Of a stretch of 62,910 bases of DNA, positions 18,828 through 27,806 are shown piece by piece. Under the pieces are notes generated by a model. It did no database searches, had not been told where the DNA came from, and saw only the letters and a list, made by a program, of their open reading frames with translations. The stretch's first letter is position 1. Each line of letters opens with the position of its first letter. The stretch is from positions 1 through 62,910 of IMG/VR virus record IMGVR_UViG_3300031857_021280, one strand, 5' to 3'. Source of the DNA: a virus. A program made the position numbers and the translations under genes.

Positions 18828-18835
18828 TATAAATA
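18828..18835 (-). promoter_or_regulatory. TATTTATA element before the 18814 gene
   Basis: Read on the minus strand this is TATTTATA, 13 nt before the ATG, the same spacing as at 16668 and 30877. It is a candidate late promoter. Confidence 0.35.
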
Positions 18836-18856
18836 AATATCTGAAAGTTTATAAAT

Positions 18857-20833
18857 TTATTGTTTATAAACTCTTTTCATTGAACCGTCATCATAAACTT
18901 TGAAATAAACACCTGTTGCAGACATAACATCAATTTCTTGTCCTGTAATATTAATATACTTTACCACTTTTTTATCTAAAGACACTATGTTAAAAAATTC
19001 AGTAGTTCCATCATAGTCAGTTTGTGAAAGTCTATAATAATTAATCATATTTCTTGAAAATGTTTCATCTGAATATGAATAAGAAAGTTCTTGTGTTGAT
19101 TGCCCTGCGGCAACTATTTTTGTCACTTCTTCCCAATTTTCACCATCATTAGACCTTTCCAAGGTAAAATAGTTATTGTTGTGTTCAGAAGCAGTTAACC
19201 AATATAATAAGTTACTACTACCATTATTAACACCATCAAAACTTATTAATTCTATTGGTAACGCACTTATTCTTGATACTGTTACGTTTCTACAATTAGC
19301 ATCATCTAAACAATACCCATTTGCATTTATGTGAACATAGTAAGTTGCATTTATTGATGCCGTAAAATCTAAAGGAGATGAACCATAAGAAACGACTGTT
19401 CCGTTAGGTGTTGAAACTGTAACTGTAACCCAATCAGTAGGTATACTTGATAATACAGTATAAGTTACTCCAGCAACACCATTATTCCATTGGCTATATT
19501 CATCTGTGTATTGTCCATTACCCGCTGAACACAATGTGGTTACGTCAGGTGTTGTGGTTGTTGGTAGGTTTTCTACACTCCAAGCTGTTGTATTCAAACA
19601 AGGACCTGGTGGTGGTGGAGGTGAACACGTAAATGCTAAACTAAAAGTTGATGTTGTACTATATCCGTGTACAAGTATAAAATATGTTACACCTGGTGTT
19701 GAAGTCCAAGAATACGATGCTGCAGTCCCCGTACACGACGGTCCGTTATCATCTATACCACCTACACAAACAGGTGTTGTACAAGAACCTTGAAACACTG
19801 ACATCTTACTGTCCCAAGCTGTGACACACAGAGATGCGGTCATTACATCTCCGGTGCCAACAACTTTATACCACACACCTCCCGTCGTTTGTGTGGTCCC
19901 ACAAGAACCTCCTTCACCTGCACCTGTTAGGGTTGAACCCACAGTAGTTCCCCCGACTAATGAACCACAAGTAATTGTAGTCGCATTACATATTAAATCA
20001 TTAGCAGGTGCAACAATTGGACAACCCAAATTAAATGTTACATTATATGTACCTGTTGTTTCAGGGTCTAAAAGAATATAATATGTAACACCAGCAGTAA
20101 ATGTCATTGGGGTTACTCCATTAAAACTTCCTGTAAAGCTAATGTCATCAATACAGTTCCACCCTGTACTACCACACCCACCTGACGCAGGTTTCCAAAA
20201 GAAATCAACGTATCCTCCTGTGATTGATGTCACATTAAGAGTATATGTTCCTGTCTGAGTAGGTGTGAATTGGAATATTCTTTCTTGTCCTGGTGTTGAA
20301 AATCCACAGGTACTGACATTCCACCCTGCCCCTCCACCTGACATTGTTGTAGAAACATTAGTTCCACAACTTGCAATTGTTGTAATCGAAGAACAAGGAT
20401 TATATACAGGAGCACAAGTGACTCTGTAACTTAATATTGTTGTTGCACTTAGATTTGCACAACTATAATTTGTAACAAGTATTGAATACGTTCCATTTGC
20501 AGGACAAACCCAAGTAAGTGATGCCTTTGTTCCACCACAAAACGGACCGTTGTCGTCATTCTGAGCCAATACAGTTCCACCTGTAGCGGTTGAGTATAGT
20601 CTTAAATATGTATCATTTGTAAACGCACTATTACAAGTAGAAAAATCGTAAGTACATCCAGCTGTTGCCGTGAATCTCCAATACCTTTTTGCTGATGATG
20701 CGTTTGACACATTTTGGAATGTCCCTGTTGGTGTAATAACACCCATATTCACAAGACCTGTTGTTGAACAAAATTGTGAAAGTAGATTAAAATTTACTAA
20801 TAACGTAAATAGGAGTAATGCAAGTTTTTTCAT
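18857..20833 (-). CDS. Exported multidomain surface protein with T9SS-type C-terminus
   Basis: The protein has 658 residues. A signal peptide (MKKLALLLFTLLVNFNLLSQ) is followed by three beta-sandwich repeats of about 120-130 residues, resembling bacterial pre-peptidase C-terminal domains (for example LRLYSTATGGTVLAQNDDNG and GTYSILVTNYSC). A Pro-rich linker and another beta domain follow. The end has the hallmark ALPIELISFDG, LLYWLTASEHNNNYFTLERS and a short C-terminal region (ITGQEIDV, GVYFKVYDDGSMKRVYK) typical of Bacteroidota T9SS cargo. It should be exported across the host outer membrane. It has no obvious phage-structural homology. Confidence 0.75.
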   Translation of the reverse strand: MKKLALLLFTLLVNFNLLSQFCSTTGLVNMGVITPTGTFQNVSNASSAKRYWRFTATAGCTYDFSTCNSAFTNDTYLRLYSTATGGTVLAQNDDNGPFCGGTKASLTWVCPANGTYSILVTNYSCANLSATTILSYRVTCAPVYNPCSSITTIASCGTNVSTTMSGGGAGWNVSTCGFSTPGQERIFQFTPTQTGTYTLNVTSITGGYVDFFWKPASGGCGSTGWNCIDDISFTGSFNGVTPMTFTAGVTYYILLDPETTGTYNVTFNLGCPIVAPANDLICNATTITCGSLVGGTTVGSTLTGAGEGGSCGTTQTTGGVWYKVVGTGDVMTASLCVTAWDSKMSVFQGSCTTPVCVGGIDDNGPSCTGTAASYSWTSTPGVTYFILVHGYSTTSTFSLAFTCSPPPPPGPCLNTTAWSVENLPTTTTPDVTTLCSAGNGQYTDEYSQWNNGVAGVTYTVLSSIPTDWVTVTVSTPNGTVVSYGSSPLDFTASINATYYVHINANGYCLDDANCRNVTVSRISALPIELISFDGVNNGSSNLLYWLTASEHNNNYFTLERSNDGENWEEVTKIVAAGQSTQELSYSYSDETFSRNMINYYRLSQTDYDGTTEFFNIVSLDKKVVKYINITGQEIDVMSATGVYFKVYDDGSMKRVYKQ

Positions 20834-20969
20834 ATGACCTTTAATTTTGTGGGTTTAAAACTAAAGTCACACTTGAAGAACCTTGTGGTGGAACCCCCAT
20901 CTACCATGGGCCGGTCGTGTCTTTACTATAAATAGAAAGATATACGTAAAAATACGTAGTGAAAATACC

Positions 20970-21000
20970 AAAAAAGGGGTGAATTATCATACACCCCTTC
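20970..21000 (-). terminator. Intrinsic terminator after the 21026 gene
   Basis: On the minus strand the sequence is AAGGGGTG, a 10 nt loop, CACCCCTT, then a run of T. The GC-rich stem and U tract are typical of rho-independent termination. It separates the 21982 gene from the 20833 gene, which must have its own promoter. Confidence 0.8.
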
Positions 21001-21025
21001 TTGTTTAATATTTAACAGTTAATAA

Positions 21026-21982
21026 TTAATATTGATAAGTTTTAACAAATTCACCATTTTTATAATAAATGATAACTATCCCTTTATAATATTCGTTAAC
21101 TTCTTTACCTGACAAATCAACAATTTTTTCGACTTCTTTTTGATGTCTGTTATCAATTGCTATTATTGGATATACTTTTGTTTTACCGTCAAAATCGTAT
21201 TGAATAAGTCTATAGTAATTAATTACATTTTCTACTTTCATGTCAAGTAAATCATAATCTATAATGTTTTGTGAATATCCTGAACCCAAAATATTTCCAA
21301 CAATTGTTGAATTTTTAAAATCACCTGTGGTTGTTTTTTCGATTATAAAGTGACTTGAATTAAATTCTGATGCCGTTTGCCACTTCAATAAGTTAAAACC
21401 ATCTTGTTTTACACCATCAAAATATGTGAGTTCAACAGGCAAAGATACAGGACTTGTTAATGTTATATCATCAATTCTGAATTGAGTTGATGTTGATGTT
21501 TGAGTAAATCTAATTCTTAAGTTATTAGTAATTGGAATTGTTCCTGATGGACTTATTAATCTCCATATTGCCGTTCCACCTCCAGTTGGACGACTATAAG
21601 ATAAAGTTGTATAATTAATACCATCCGAACTAACTTGTATTAATAATTCATTATTACCAGCTATTGTACTTTTGAAATGATTTAATGTTAAAAATACTTC
21701 AGAATACGTTGATGTGTTGATTCCTGAAATTGTAAAACTTCTTGGTGTGGAATTTGTAAAAAAAACATTAGCATTGTCATCATTTGGTGTTGGTGAAGAT
21801 GGTTGTGTCCTCCTTACATCTACATTTCCTGTGTATGTAATTGGGCTTGAATTTTGCCAACCATTAAATGAACTGACAGAAGTGTTAGAAGTTACTGTAC
21901 CAAAATTTTCAGAATAGATGGTTGTTTGGGAAGATAGAATTTGCGAAACCATTAACGCAAACATTAACAATAAATTTTTCAT
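21026..21982 (-). CDS. Exported beta-sandwich protein with T9SS-type C-terminus
   Basis: The protein has 318 residues. A signal peptide (MKNLLLMFALMVSQILSSQ) precedes a jelly-roll-like domain (IYSENFGTVTSN, SFNGWQNSSP, then FRIDDITLTSP), as seen in carbohydrate-binding or choice-of-anchor type domains. The end repeats the pattern LPVELTYFDGVKQDG, LLKWQTASEFNSSHF and a short C-terminal strand region (IVDLSGKEVNEYYKG, EFVKTYQY). It has its own promoter-like -7 element and terminators on both sides, so it is a monocistronic unit. It shares the leader AATTAAA(A)GGTCAT with the 20833 gene. Confidence 0.75.
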   Translation of the reverse strand: MKNLLLMFALMVSQILSSQTTIYSENFGTVTSNTSVSSFNGWQNSSPITYTGNVDVRRTQPSSPTPNDDNANVFFTNSTPRSFTISGINTSTYSEVFLTLNHFKSTIAGNNELLIQVSSDGINYTTLSYSRPTGGGTAIWRLISPSGTIPITNNLRIRFTQTSTSTQFRIDDITLTSPVSLPVELTYFDGVKQDGFNLLKWQTASEFNSSHFIIEKTTTGDFKNSTIVGNILGSGYSQNIIDYDLLDMKVENVINYYRLIQYDFDGKTKVYPIIAIDNRHQKEVEKIVDLSGKEVNEYYKGIVIIYYKNGEFVKTYQY

Positions 21983-22007
21983 TATATGACCTTTTAATTA
22001 TAAGTAT

Positions 22008-22015
22008 CAAAAATA
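22008..22015 (-). promoter_or_regulatory. Bacteroidota-type -7 element for the 21982 gene
   Basis: On the minus strand the sequence is TATTTTTG, matching TAnnTTTG, about 25 nt before the ATG and just after a terminator. A TTG at the expected -33 distance is not seen, so the support is partial. Confidence 0.45.
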
Positions 22016-22041
22016 TAAGAAAACAATGTTAATTTTAAATT

Positions 22042-22065
22042 AAAAAACCCCCAAATTCTTGGGGG
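22042..22065 (-). terminator. Intrinsic terminator after the 22130 gene
   Basis: On the minus strand: CCCCCAA, GAAT as loop, TTGGGGG, then TTTTTT. It is a strong hairpin with a U tract that ends the 23576-22130 transcription unit. Confidence 0.85.
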
Positions 22066-22129
22066 ATTTCTTTTTTGTGGAACCAACAATAATCAAAGAA
22101 TTATTATTCTTTTTTCGACTTTGTTATTT

Positions 22130-22726
22130 TTAATTGTTTGAAATTGTATTTTGTTGAAAACCTTGTGTATTAGGGTTATATGAAGACGGAAAACCACTTG
22201 CGGATGGTTGATCGATTATAATTCTCTTATTATACACACAACCATCAATCGCCGTTATTTCAATATTGTATATTCCTGCCGTTAACAAAAATTGATCTTC
22301 TTGATTTGGGATAATACCTGAGCCATTGCCAGTCCAATTATATGTAGCAGTACCGTTTAATATTGTGACATCCGCAGAACCATTATTTCCACCAAATGTC
22401 GTAACGTCAGTTTTTAATATTTGTATTACCAACGGTTGTGGATCTGTCAATGTTAAAGTAGCAACTGAAGAACTCAAATTAGAGTCGGTTACATCAAAAA
22501 CATATTGTCCACCAGATAAATTAGTTGCAATAAACTGAGTTCCATTTATCTGTAAACCATTTATTGTGTAAGGTTCAACACCTCCTGTTATATCAATAAT
22601 AATTTCTCCGTTATTGTACCCGTTACATGATGGGTCTATTTTGGTTGTTTGTAATGACATCTGTTGTGAAAATGATACAGATACCGTTAAAAATAATGAT
22701 GCTAATGTGATGATTAAATTTTTCAT
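22130..22726 (-). CDS. Exported protein with SprB-like repeats
   Basis: The protein has 198 residues. A signal peptide ends near VSFSQ. Two repeats of about 75 residues follow: PSCNGYNNGEIIIDITGG with LSGGQYVFDVTDSN, then TTFGGNNGSADVTI with LTAGIYNIEITAIDGC. These match the SprB-type repeat of Bacteroidota surface adhesins. There is no C-terminal sorting domain; the protein ends in a Ser/Asn/Gln-rich tail. It stands 22 nt after the 22749 gene, so the two are co-transcribed. It may interact with its neighbour or be periplasmic. Confidence 0.7.
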   Translation of the reverse strand: MKNLIITLASLFLTVSVSFSQQMSLQTTKIDPSCNGYNNGEIIIDITGGVEPYTINGLQINGTQFIATNLSGGQYVFDVTDSNLSSSVATLTLTDPQPLVIQILKTDVTTFGGNNGSADVTILNGTATYNWTGNGSGIIPNQEDQFLLTAGIYNIEITAIDGCVYNKRIIIDQPSASGFPSSYNPNTQGFQQNTISNN

Positions 22727-22748
22727 GTTCTTTTTTTTATTTTAATTA

Positions 22749-23576
22749 TTAAAGTATAGTTATTCTTTTTGTTTCTGTTCCTTTTTCTGTTGTTACATAA
22801 ATCATATAGATACCTGTTTTAAGATTATCAACATATAATTTTGATAAAGATGATTTGTCGTTATAAACTTCTTCACCATTGATTGTATTCACAATTCTAA
22901 TTTCACTTACATTTTCTTTAGTCTCTATTGTGAAATTACCATTTGATGGGTTTGGATAAGTTGAAATGGCTGATGTGTTGTTAGAAATACTTGGACTAAT
23001 CAAGTTAGGATTGTTAAGAGTTGGTAATGATGGGTTTGGTTGTGAAATTGTAAAATAACCGATTCCTACACAACCAATAGAATCTGTAACCATTATTTTA
23101 TAATAACCTGAAGTTAATCCTTGTTGGTCTAAATTACCTTGGTTTTGAAAACTACCACCCGCAGTAAACCATTGGTAAGTAAATGAACCTGTTGTATTTG
23201 AAATATCTACAATATCTATTTGTCCGTTAGACAAACCAAAAGAAGTTACATTTGATTGTGTTCCTGAAATTGTGATAGGAAGTGGATTGTCAACTGTAAG
23301 AAATGCTGCGATTGTACTGTTGTAAGAATCTGTTACAGTTACTGAATAATTTCCTGCCGAAAGATTTGATATCGTTTGAGTGGTATCACCATTACTCCAT
23401 TGGTAAGTATAAGGAGGAAAACCACCTGAAGGAAGTGCGGTAATTTCACCATCAGAAAAGTTAACACAAGTTGGGTTAGTTTGAGAAACCCCAAGATTGA
23501 AAGGTACTTTAGTTTGTGCGAATGTTACAACTGTTAGAAGTGTAAAAAGAATTGTGTTTAAAATTTTTGTTTTCAT
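22749..23576 (-). CDS. Exported SprB-repeat protein with T9SS type A sorting domain
   Basis: The protein has 275 residues. The signal peptide ends at VTFAQ. The first repeat (PTCVNFSDGEITALPSGG, YTYQWSNGDTTQTISNLSAG) is a clear SprB-type repeat and a second follows. The last 75 residues, with STYPNPSNGNFTIETK, IRIVNTINGEEVY and LKTGIYMIYVTT, are a canonical T9SS type A sorting domain. The product should be secreted and anchored or released at the host surface. A homologous promoter block precedes this gene and the subtilase gene. Confidence 0.85.
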   Translation of the reverse strand: MKTKILNTILFTLLTVVTFAQTKVPFNLGVSQTNPTCVNFSDGEITALPSGGFPPYTYQWSNGDTTQTISNLSAGNYSVTVTDSYNSTIAAFLTVDNPLPITISGTQSNVTSFGLSNGQIDIVDISNTTGSFTYQWFTAGGSFQNQGNLDQQGLTSGYYKIMVTDSIGCVGIGYFTISQPNPSLPTLNNPNLISPSISNNTSAISTYPNPSNGNFTIETKENVSEIRIVNTINGEEVYNDKSSLSKLYVDNLKTGIYMIYVTTEKGTETKRITIL

Positions 23577-23610
23577 TTTTTTTATTTTTTAATTGTTAGT
23601 TATTTTTTGT

Positions 23611-23679
23611 TTCTACAAATATATAGGTGATGTATGTTGTTAAATCCTGTTTTCGGAGGGTAGGTATTTTGAAGTTCAG
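23611..23679 (-). repeat. Upstream block homologous to 25776-25844
   Basis: This 69 bp block aligns along its whole length with the block before the subtilase gene. On the plus strand both have TTCTA, then AATA, ATAGG, then TTTT, GG and GGTATTTT ending in TTCAG. On the minus strand it ends in a -7 element. It is a duplicated promoter and operator region shared by two T9SS cargo genes. Confidence 0.6.
23616..23623 (-). promoter_or_regulatory. Bacteroidota-type -7 element for the 23576 gene
   Basis: On the minus strand the sequence is TATATTTG, an exact TAnnTTTG, about 40 nt before the ATG. An ATTT stands where the -33 TTG is expected. The subtilase gene has TATCTATTG at the homologous position. 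Confidence 0.55.
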
Positions 23680-23707
23680 TAGTTGTTATTAAAATGATTA
23701 AGTGTTA

Positions 23708-25759
23708 TTACTTAACAACTAACTTTTGAGTTACATTATTTACTGTCACAAGGTAAACACCTTCACATAAATCACTTACAGACACCTCACCGATAAAGGT
23801 AGATTGAGTTACAACAATTTGTCCGTTGATGTTTGTGATTGTTAAGTTACAATCATCATCCTTACCTGTTTTAATCGTTACAGAACCATTTGAAGGGTTA
23901 GGGTATACAAGTAGTTCATTTGAAGTTAATTCACTCACAGATGAGGTATTTTGGGTGTTTAACATTGTATTCTCAGAAGTCATACAACCATTTGCGTCTG
24001 TTACAAGAAGTTCATAGAATCCTTCAGAAAGATTATTTAAGTTTTGTGTTGTGTCACCATTGTTCCATTCGTAAGTGTATGGTAATGTTCCACCATTAAC
24101 TGTAATGTTAATTGAACCATCAGAAGTGATTGTAGGGTTCACAGAAGTTATGTTTGATACAAGTAGTTCAGGTTGTCTTACACTTAAAGTGTCAGAGTGA
24201 ACACAATCAAATCCATCAACAACTGTAAAAATATAATTACCTGAAGTTAAATTTGTTAAAGTGTTACCAACAACACCGTTATTCCATACAGCATCAGATA
24301 CAAATTCACCACCTGAAATGTTTACAGAAATTTCACCATTTGACATCCCAAAACATTTTACGTCAGAAACCAAAGATTCACTTGTAATTTTTTCGTATTT
24401 TTCAACATAAACTGAATCAGTAAATCTACAACCATTCGAATCAACAATTTGAACTAAAACAAACCCGTCGTTTGATACTGAAATTGTTTCGTTAATATCA
24501 CCATTCATCCATTCATAGTTATAAGGTGTTGTTCCGTCAAGGTTCAATACAGATACAATCTTATCTCCTGACACACAATCAACATTAGTTTTGAATGTTC
24601 CACTGATTGTGTTGAATTCTTTTGCCATTTTCACAGCCAAATGAGAATTCAATGTTCCTGCTCCAAGTAATCCCTGATAATTTGGGTTAATTAAATACAT
24701 ATCAGAGTTTGCGGTTTCTTTTAAGATATACTCAATATTATCAACAGTTAAACAAGGATTAACAGATAACATAAGAGCGACAGTTCCTGAAACAAAAGGA
24801 GATGCAAATGAAGTTCCATTTCCTGTGACGTATACCCCAGGTGAAGTAGTTAATGGAACGTCATATCCTGGTGCACAAATATCAACCATTGAATTGTGTT
24901 GGTGAGTTGTGTTTGGGTCTCCCATGAATCTTTCGTGGTTATTTGCAAACCCCACAGATGAAACAGATATTACGTGGTTGTATGAAGCAGGATAAACAAG
25001 ATTAAAAGAACCACCACAAGTAGAACCATTTCCTGCTGAAGCAACAATTACAGTTCCGTTAGAATAAACCTCATCAATTACCATCTGAGCATATGAATTG
25101 AAAGAACAAGAAGATGCCCAACTTGCGTTTATAACTTTAGCTCCTGAATATGTGGCATCAAGCATTTCATTATAAGACATTGTTCTTAGTTGTAATCTTG
25201 AATTATAACCAATAGATGAAGTTCCAACAGTGTTATTAGTATTTCCACCTGCAATTACAGCAACTGCAGTTCCATGTCCGTAGTTCGTGTTTGTATTGTT
25301 TAATGTAATGTAATCATATTTTCCTGTTAAATCTTCGTGATTAACGTAAAAGTTAGCGTCAGTAATAGCAATAGTCACAGTTGAACCTTTTGTGTAATCC
25401 CATGCCTCTTTTGAACCAATCATATCAAGTGCCCACTGATTTGGAACGACAGTGTTATAATCGTTTGGAGTTTCTAGTGTTTGATAGTCAGGACCCACTT
25501 CAGGGTTCACAAACAAATCGTTTCTTTTTTTAAGTGATTCAACAATAACTGTAGAACTTACATTTGATTGTAATTCATATACGTTTTGAAGTGTTTGACT
25601 TTTTGATGATGGAAACGCCTTTTCAACAGAAGTAATGTTTAGTGTTTGTAGTTCAGTTCTTACTGACTCAATGTTTGGAATTGTAACCCATACTCTATTT
25701 TGAGCGAATGTGGTTAACATTGTTAAAGTTGTTGCGATTGTTAAAAATACTCTTTTCAT
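23708..25759 (-). CDS. Secreted subtilisin-like (S8) serine protease with T9SS sorting domain
   Basis: The protein has 683 residues. A signal peptide ends at about residue 20 (TTFAQ). An N-terminal propeptide-like region follows. The catalytic domain has all active-site residues: Asp134 (TIAITDANF), His162 (GHGTAVAVIAGG), the oxyanion Asn244 (SAGNGS) and Ser317 (GTSFASP). Three SprB-like repeats follow (for example YEWNNGDTTQNLNNLSEG), then a T9SS type A sorting domain (LLVYPNPSNGSVTIKTG, GVYLVTV). It should be an active secreted protease at the host surface. It lies directly after the capsid gene and its terminator. Confidence 0.88.
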   Translation of the reverse strand: MKRVFLTIATTLTMLTTFAQNRVWVTIPNIESVRTELQTLNITSVEKAFPSSKSQTLQNVYELQSNVSSTVIVESLKKRNDLFVNPEVGPDYQTLETPNDYNTVVPNQWALDMIGSKEAWDYTKGSTVTIAITDANFYVNHEDLTGKYDYITLNNTNTNYGHGTAVAVIAGGNTNNTVGTSSIGYNSRLQLRTMSYNEMLDATYSGAKVINASWASSCSFNSYAQMVIDEVYSNGTVIVASAGNGSTCGGSFNLVYPASYNHVISVSSVGFANNHERFMGDPNTTHQHNSMVDICAPGYDVPLTTSPGVYVTGNGTSFASPFVSGTVALMLSVNPCLTVDNIEYILKETANSDMYLINPNYQGLLGAGTLNSHLAVKMAKEFNTISGTFKTNVDCVSGDKIVSVLNLDGTTPYNYEWMNGDINETISVSNDGFVLVQIVDSNGCRFTDSVYVEKYEKITSESLVSDVKCFGMSNGEISVNISGGEFVSDAVWNNGVVGNTLTNLTSGNYIFTVVDGFDCVHSDTLSVRQPELLVSNITSVNPTITSDGSINITVNGGTLPYTYEWNNGDTTQNLNNLSEGFYELLVTDANGCMTSENTMLNTQNTSSVSELTSNELLVYPNPSNGSVTIKTGKDDDCNLTITNINGQIVVTQSTFIGEVSVSDLCEGVYLVTVNNVTQKLVVK

Positions 25760-25775
25760 ATTGTTAAATTTTTGG

Positions 25776-25844
25776 TTCTAACAATAGATAGGAGTATATT
25801 ATAGTAGAATCCCCTTTTTGAAGGATGGGTATTTTTGATTTCAG
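25776..25844 (-). repeat. Upstream block homologous to 23611-23679
   Basis: This is the second copy of the shared promoter block, immediately before the subtilase gene. It contains CCTATCTATTG on the minus strand, where the other copy has CCTATATATTTG. Similarity extends about 60 nt further upstream of that element, more than a core promoter needs. Confidence 0.6.
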
Positions 25845-25908
25845 AAATAGGACTTAGAACGATATAGTAAAACTACGTAGTTAGTAGGAAAAGTATACGT
25901 ATACAAAC

Positions 25909-25935
25909 AAAAAAAGGGGAATTTACATTCCCCTT
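25909..25935 (-). terminator. Intrinsic terminator after the major capsid gene
   Basis: On the minus strand: AAGGGGAAT, a short loop, ATTCCCCTT, then TTTTTG. The hairpin with U tract lies 27 nt after the capsid stop codon and insulates the T9SS cargo genes downstream from capsid transcription. Confidence 0.85.
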
Positions 25936-25961
25936 GTTTCTTATTCTATTTTTAGATTTGA

Positions 25962-27773
25962 TTATCTCAATTCTCTTAAATCGAATGTACGTACACCATC
26001 AACTGTGATACGTCCGTAGAAACGGTTATTAACCATTTTCTTAGCGTATCTTGTCATAATACCTTTGATAGGTGTGAAGTTGAATGGATTGTACATTGTA
26101 GGTGTTAATTGTAGAGGTACATACGGTGCGTAAACATAACCTGTGTCAAGTAACGATGTTCCTTTGTGTCCAATCAAAACTTGGTTTGGTGGGAAGTAAG
26201 GATCACGGTATACTTGATAACGTCCTGCAAGAGTACCAACTCTTTCAATACCCATGTTATACTGATCTTGCTCAGGAGATGCATTAGATACGTGGAAGTA
26301 TTCTAAATCATCAAAGATTGCTGAAACTTCAGAAGATACAACGATCCAGTTAGCACCACCTCTTAAAGTAGATTTGTGGATTTGTGCTGACAATTGGTTG
26401 ATTGCTGTAATCAAAGTTTGGTTCCAGTCTTTTTGAGTGTAAGAAGTTTGGTTAGCAATTCTTCTCCATCCGTTGTAATCCCAACGAAGGTTCCATGCCG
26501 CTCCTTTACGTAAGTCACGTAAAATTTCACGATCGATTTCTGCAGCAACTTGTTCAGACAATAAAGCTGTCAATTCAGCTTCAGCATCAATGTTGTGGAA
26601 TGCAGAAACGTCTTGTGCCAATTCAGGAGACCATTGTGCTCTTAATTTTCTTTCTGTTACAGATACAGTAACTGACTCAAGGTCGAAAGAAACTTCACCG
26701 ATAGCATCTTCAAATTCAAGTTCCGCATATCTTCTATAAGTTGCAGAAAATGCAGTTCCTGAAGTCACAGCAGAAAGGGTTGCTCCTGTGTAACCATCAA
26801 GTGAAGTAGCGTTACAGTCAGCACATACAGGACAAGAAAGATCCACTTCAAGGAAAATACAACCATCTTGATCACAAATGTTATCGTAAGAACCACCATT
26901 TCCGTTAGGGAATGTAGTAGATACTTGTGAATAAGTAGGACTAACAATACCTTTACCATATTGTTGAGTAACAACTCTAAATAATAAAGAACCTGTTCCT
27001 ACTGTACAAGGTGAGTCAGCACTTACACCTAAACCAGCACCTTTAGTGATTGTTAAATCAGAAAGGAATGCTTCAGTATCGATTTCAGAACCATCAGGAC
27101 CCATAAGTTTACCAACACCAGCGTCATAGAAACCACACATTTTGATAATTACTTTTCTTACTCCTGTTGTTTCATAATCAGTTTCGTTAGGTACTAAATT
27201 ACCATTACTCCAAGAAACTGTAGTAGTAGGAGAAGTCACAGCAGTCCATCTTCCTTTAGAATAATCGAAAAGTCCTGGAGGATCTAATCCAGCTTCAGCC
27301 CCTTCGTAAAATAAATCATAAAGATTTTTAGCGTACTGTGTACCGTCATTATATCCAGTGTTAGTAGTTGCGTTTGAACCTGGTGCACCAATTGGTTGGT
27401 TGTGAATTGCACTTGTGGTAGGATTTGCAGTTGTGTAACCTTGGATTTTAGGTACGAAGTAGAACAATTTACCAATAGGTAAGTTCATTGCTTGTACAGA
27501 AACGATGTCGTTAGCCAACAATTTAGAGAATACACGACGAACGATAGGGAAAACTACAGTTTCGAAAGAACCTGAACTATCAGTTGACGCGGCTTCGTTA
27601 ATTAGGTGAGACGCTTGGTTTTCATATAATTGTGCCATGTTCTCTTTGATGTGTCCTTTAAGACCGTCTAGGAATCCTAATTTATCCCATTTGTTAATTG
27701 TATCTTCTTTGATAACTTTAAGGTGCTTAAGACCGATGTTACCAACAAGACCTGATTCTAATAATGCTCCCAT
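25962..27773 (-). CDS. gp23: Major capsid protein, gp23-like
   Basis: The protein has 603 residues. The N-terminal 60 residues form a helical propeptide ending SHLINE, followed by AASTDSSGSF. This matches the gp21 cleavage site of T4 gp23 (after a Glu near residue 65). The region after it, ETVVFPIVRRVFSKLLANDI, is the conserved start of mature T4-like capsid proteins. Later segments (LRAQWSPELAQDV, HNIDAEAELTALLSEQVAAEIDR split by family gaps) and the C-terminal MTRYAKKMVNNRFYG also fit. It follows the scaffold gene by 33 nt and precedes a strong terminator. It forms the head shell. Confidence 0.92.
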   Translation of the reverse strand: MGALLESGLVGNIGLKHLKVIKEDTINKWDKLGFLDGLKGHIKENMAQLYENQASHLINEAASTDSSGSFETVVFPIVRRVFSKLLANDIVSVQAMNLPIGKLFYFVPKIQGYTTANPTTSAIHNQPIGAPGSNATTNTGYNDGTQYAKNLYDLFYEGAEAGLDPPGLFDYSKGRWTAVTSPTTTVSWSNGNLVPNETDYETTGVRKVIIKMCGFYDAGVGKLMGPDGSEIDTEAFLSDLTITKGAGLGVSADSPCTVGTGSLLFRVVTQQYGKGIVSPTYSQVSTTFPNGNGGSYDNICDQDGCIFLEVDLSCPVCADCNATSLDGYTGATLSAVTSGTAFSATYRRYAELEFEDAIGEVSFDLESVTVSVTERKLRAQWSPELAQDVSAFHNIDAEAELTALLSEQVAAEIDREILRDLRKGAAWNLRWDYNGWRRIANQTSYTQKDWNQTLITAINQLSAQIHKSTLRGGANWIVVSSEVSAIFDDLEYFHVSNASPEQDQYNMGIERVGTLAGRYQVYRDPYFPPNQVLIGHKGTSLLDTGYVYAPYVPLQLTPTMYNPFNFTPIKGIMTRYAKKMVNNRFYGRITVDGVRTFDLRELR

Positions 27774-27806
27774 TTTTATTTTTTTAATTTGAGTTTATTT
27801 ATTTGT

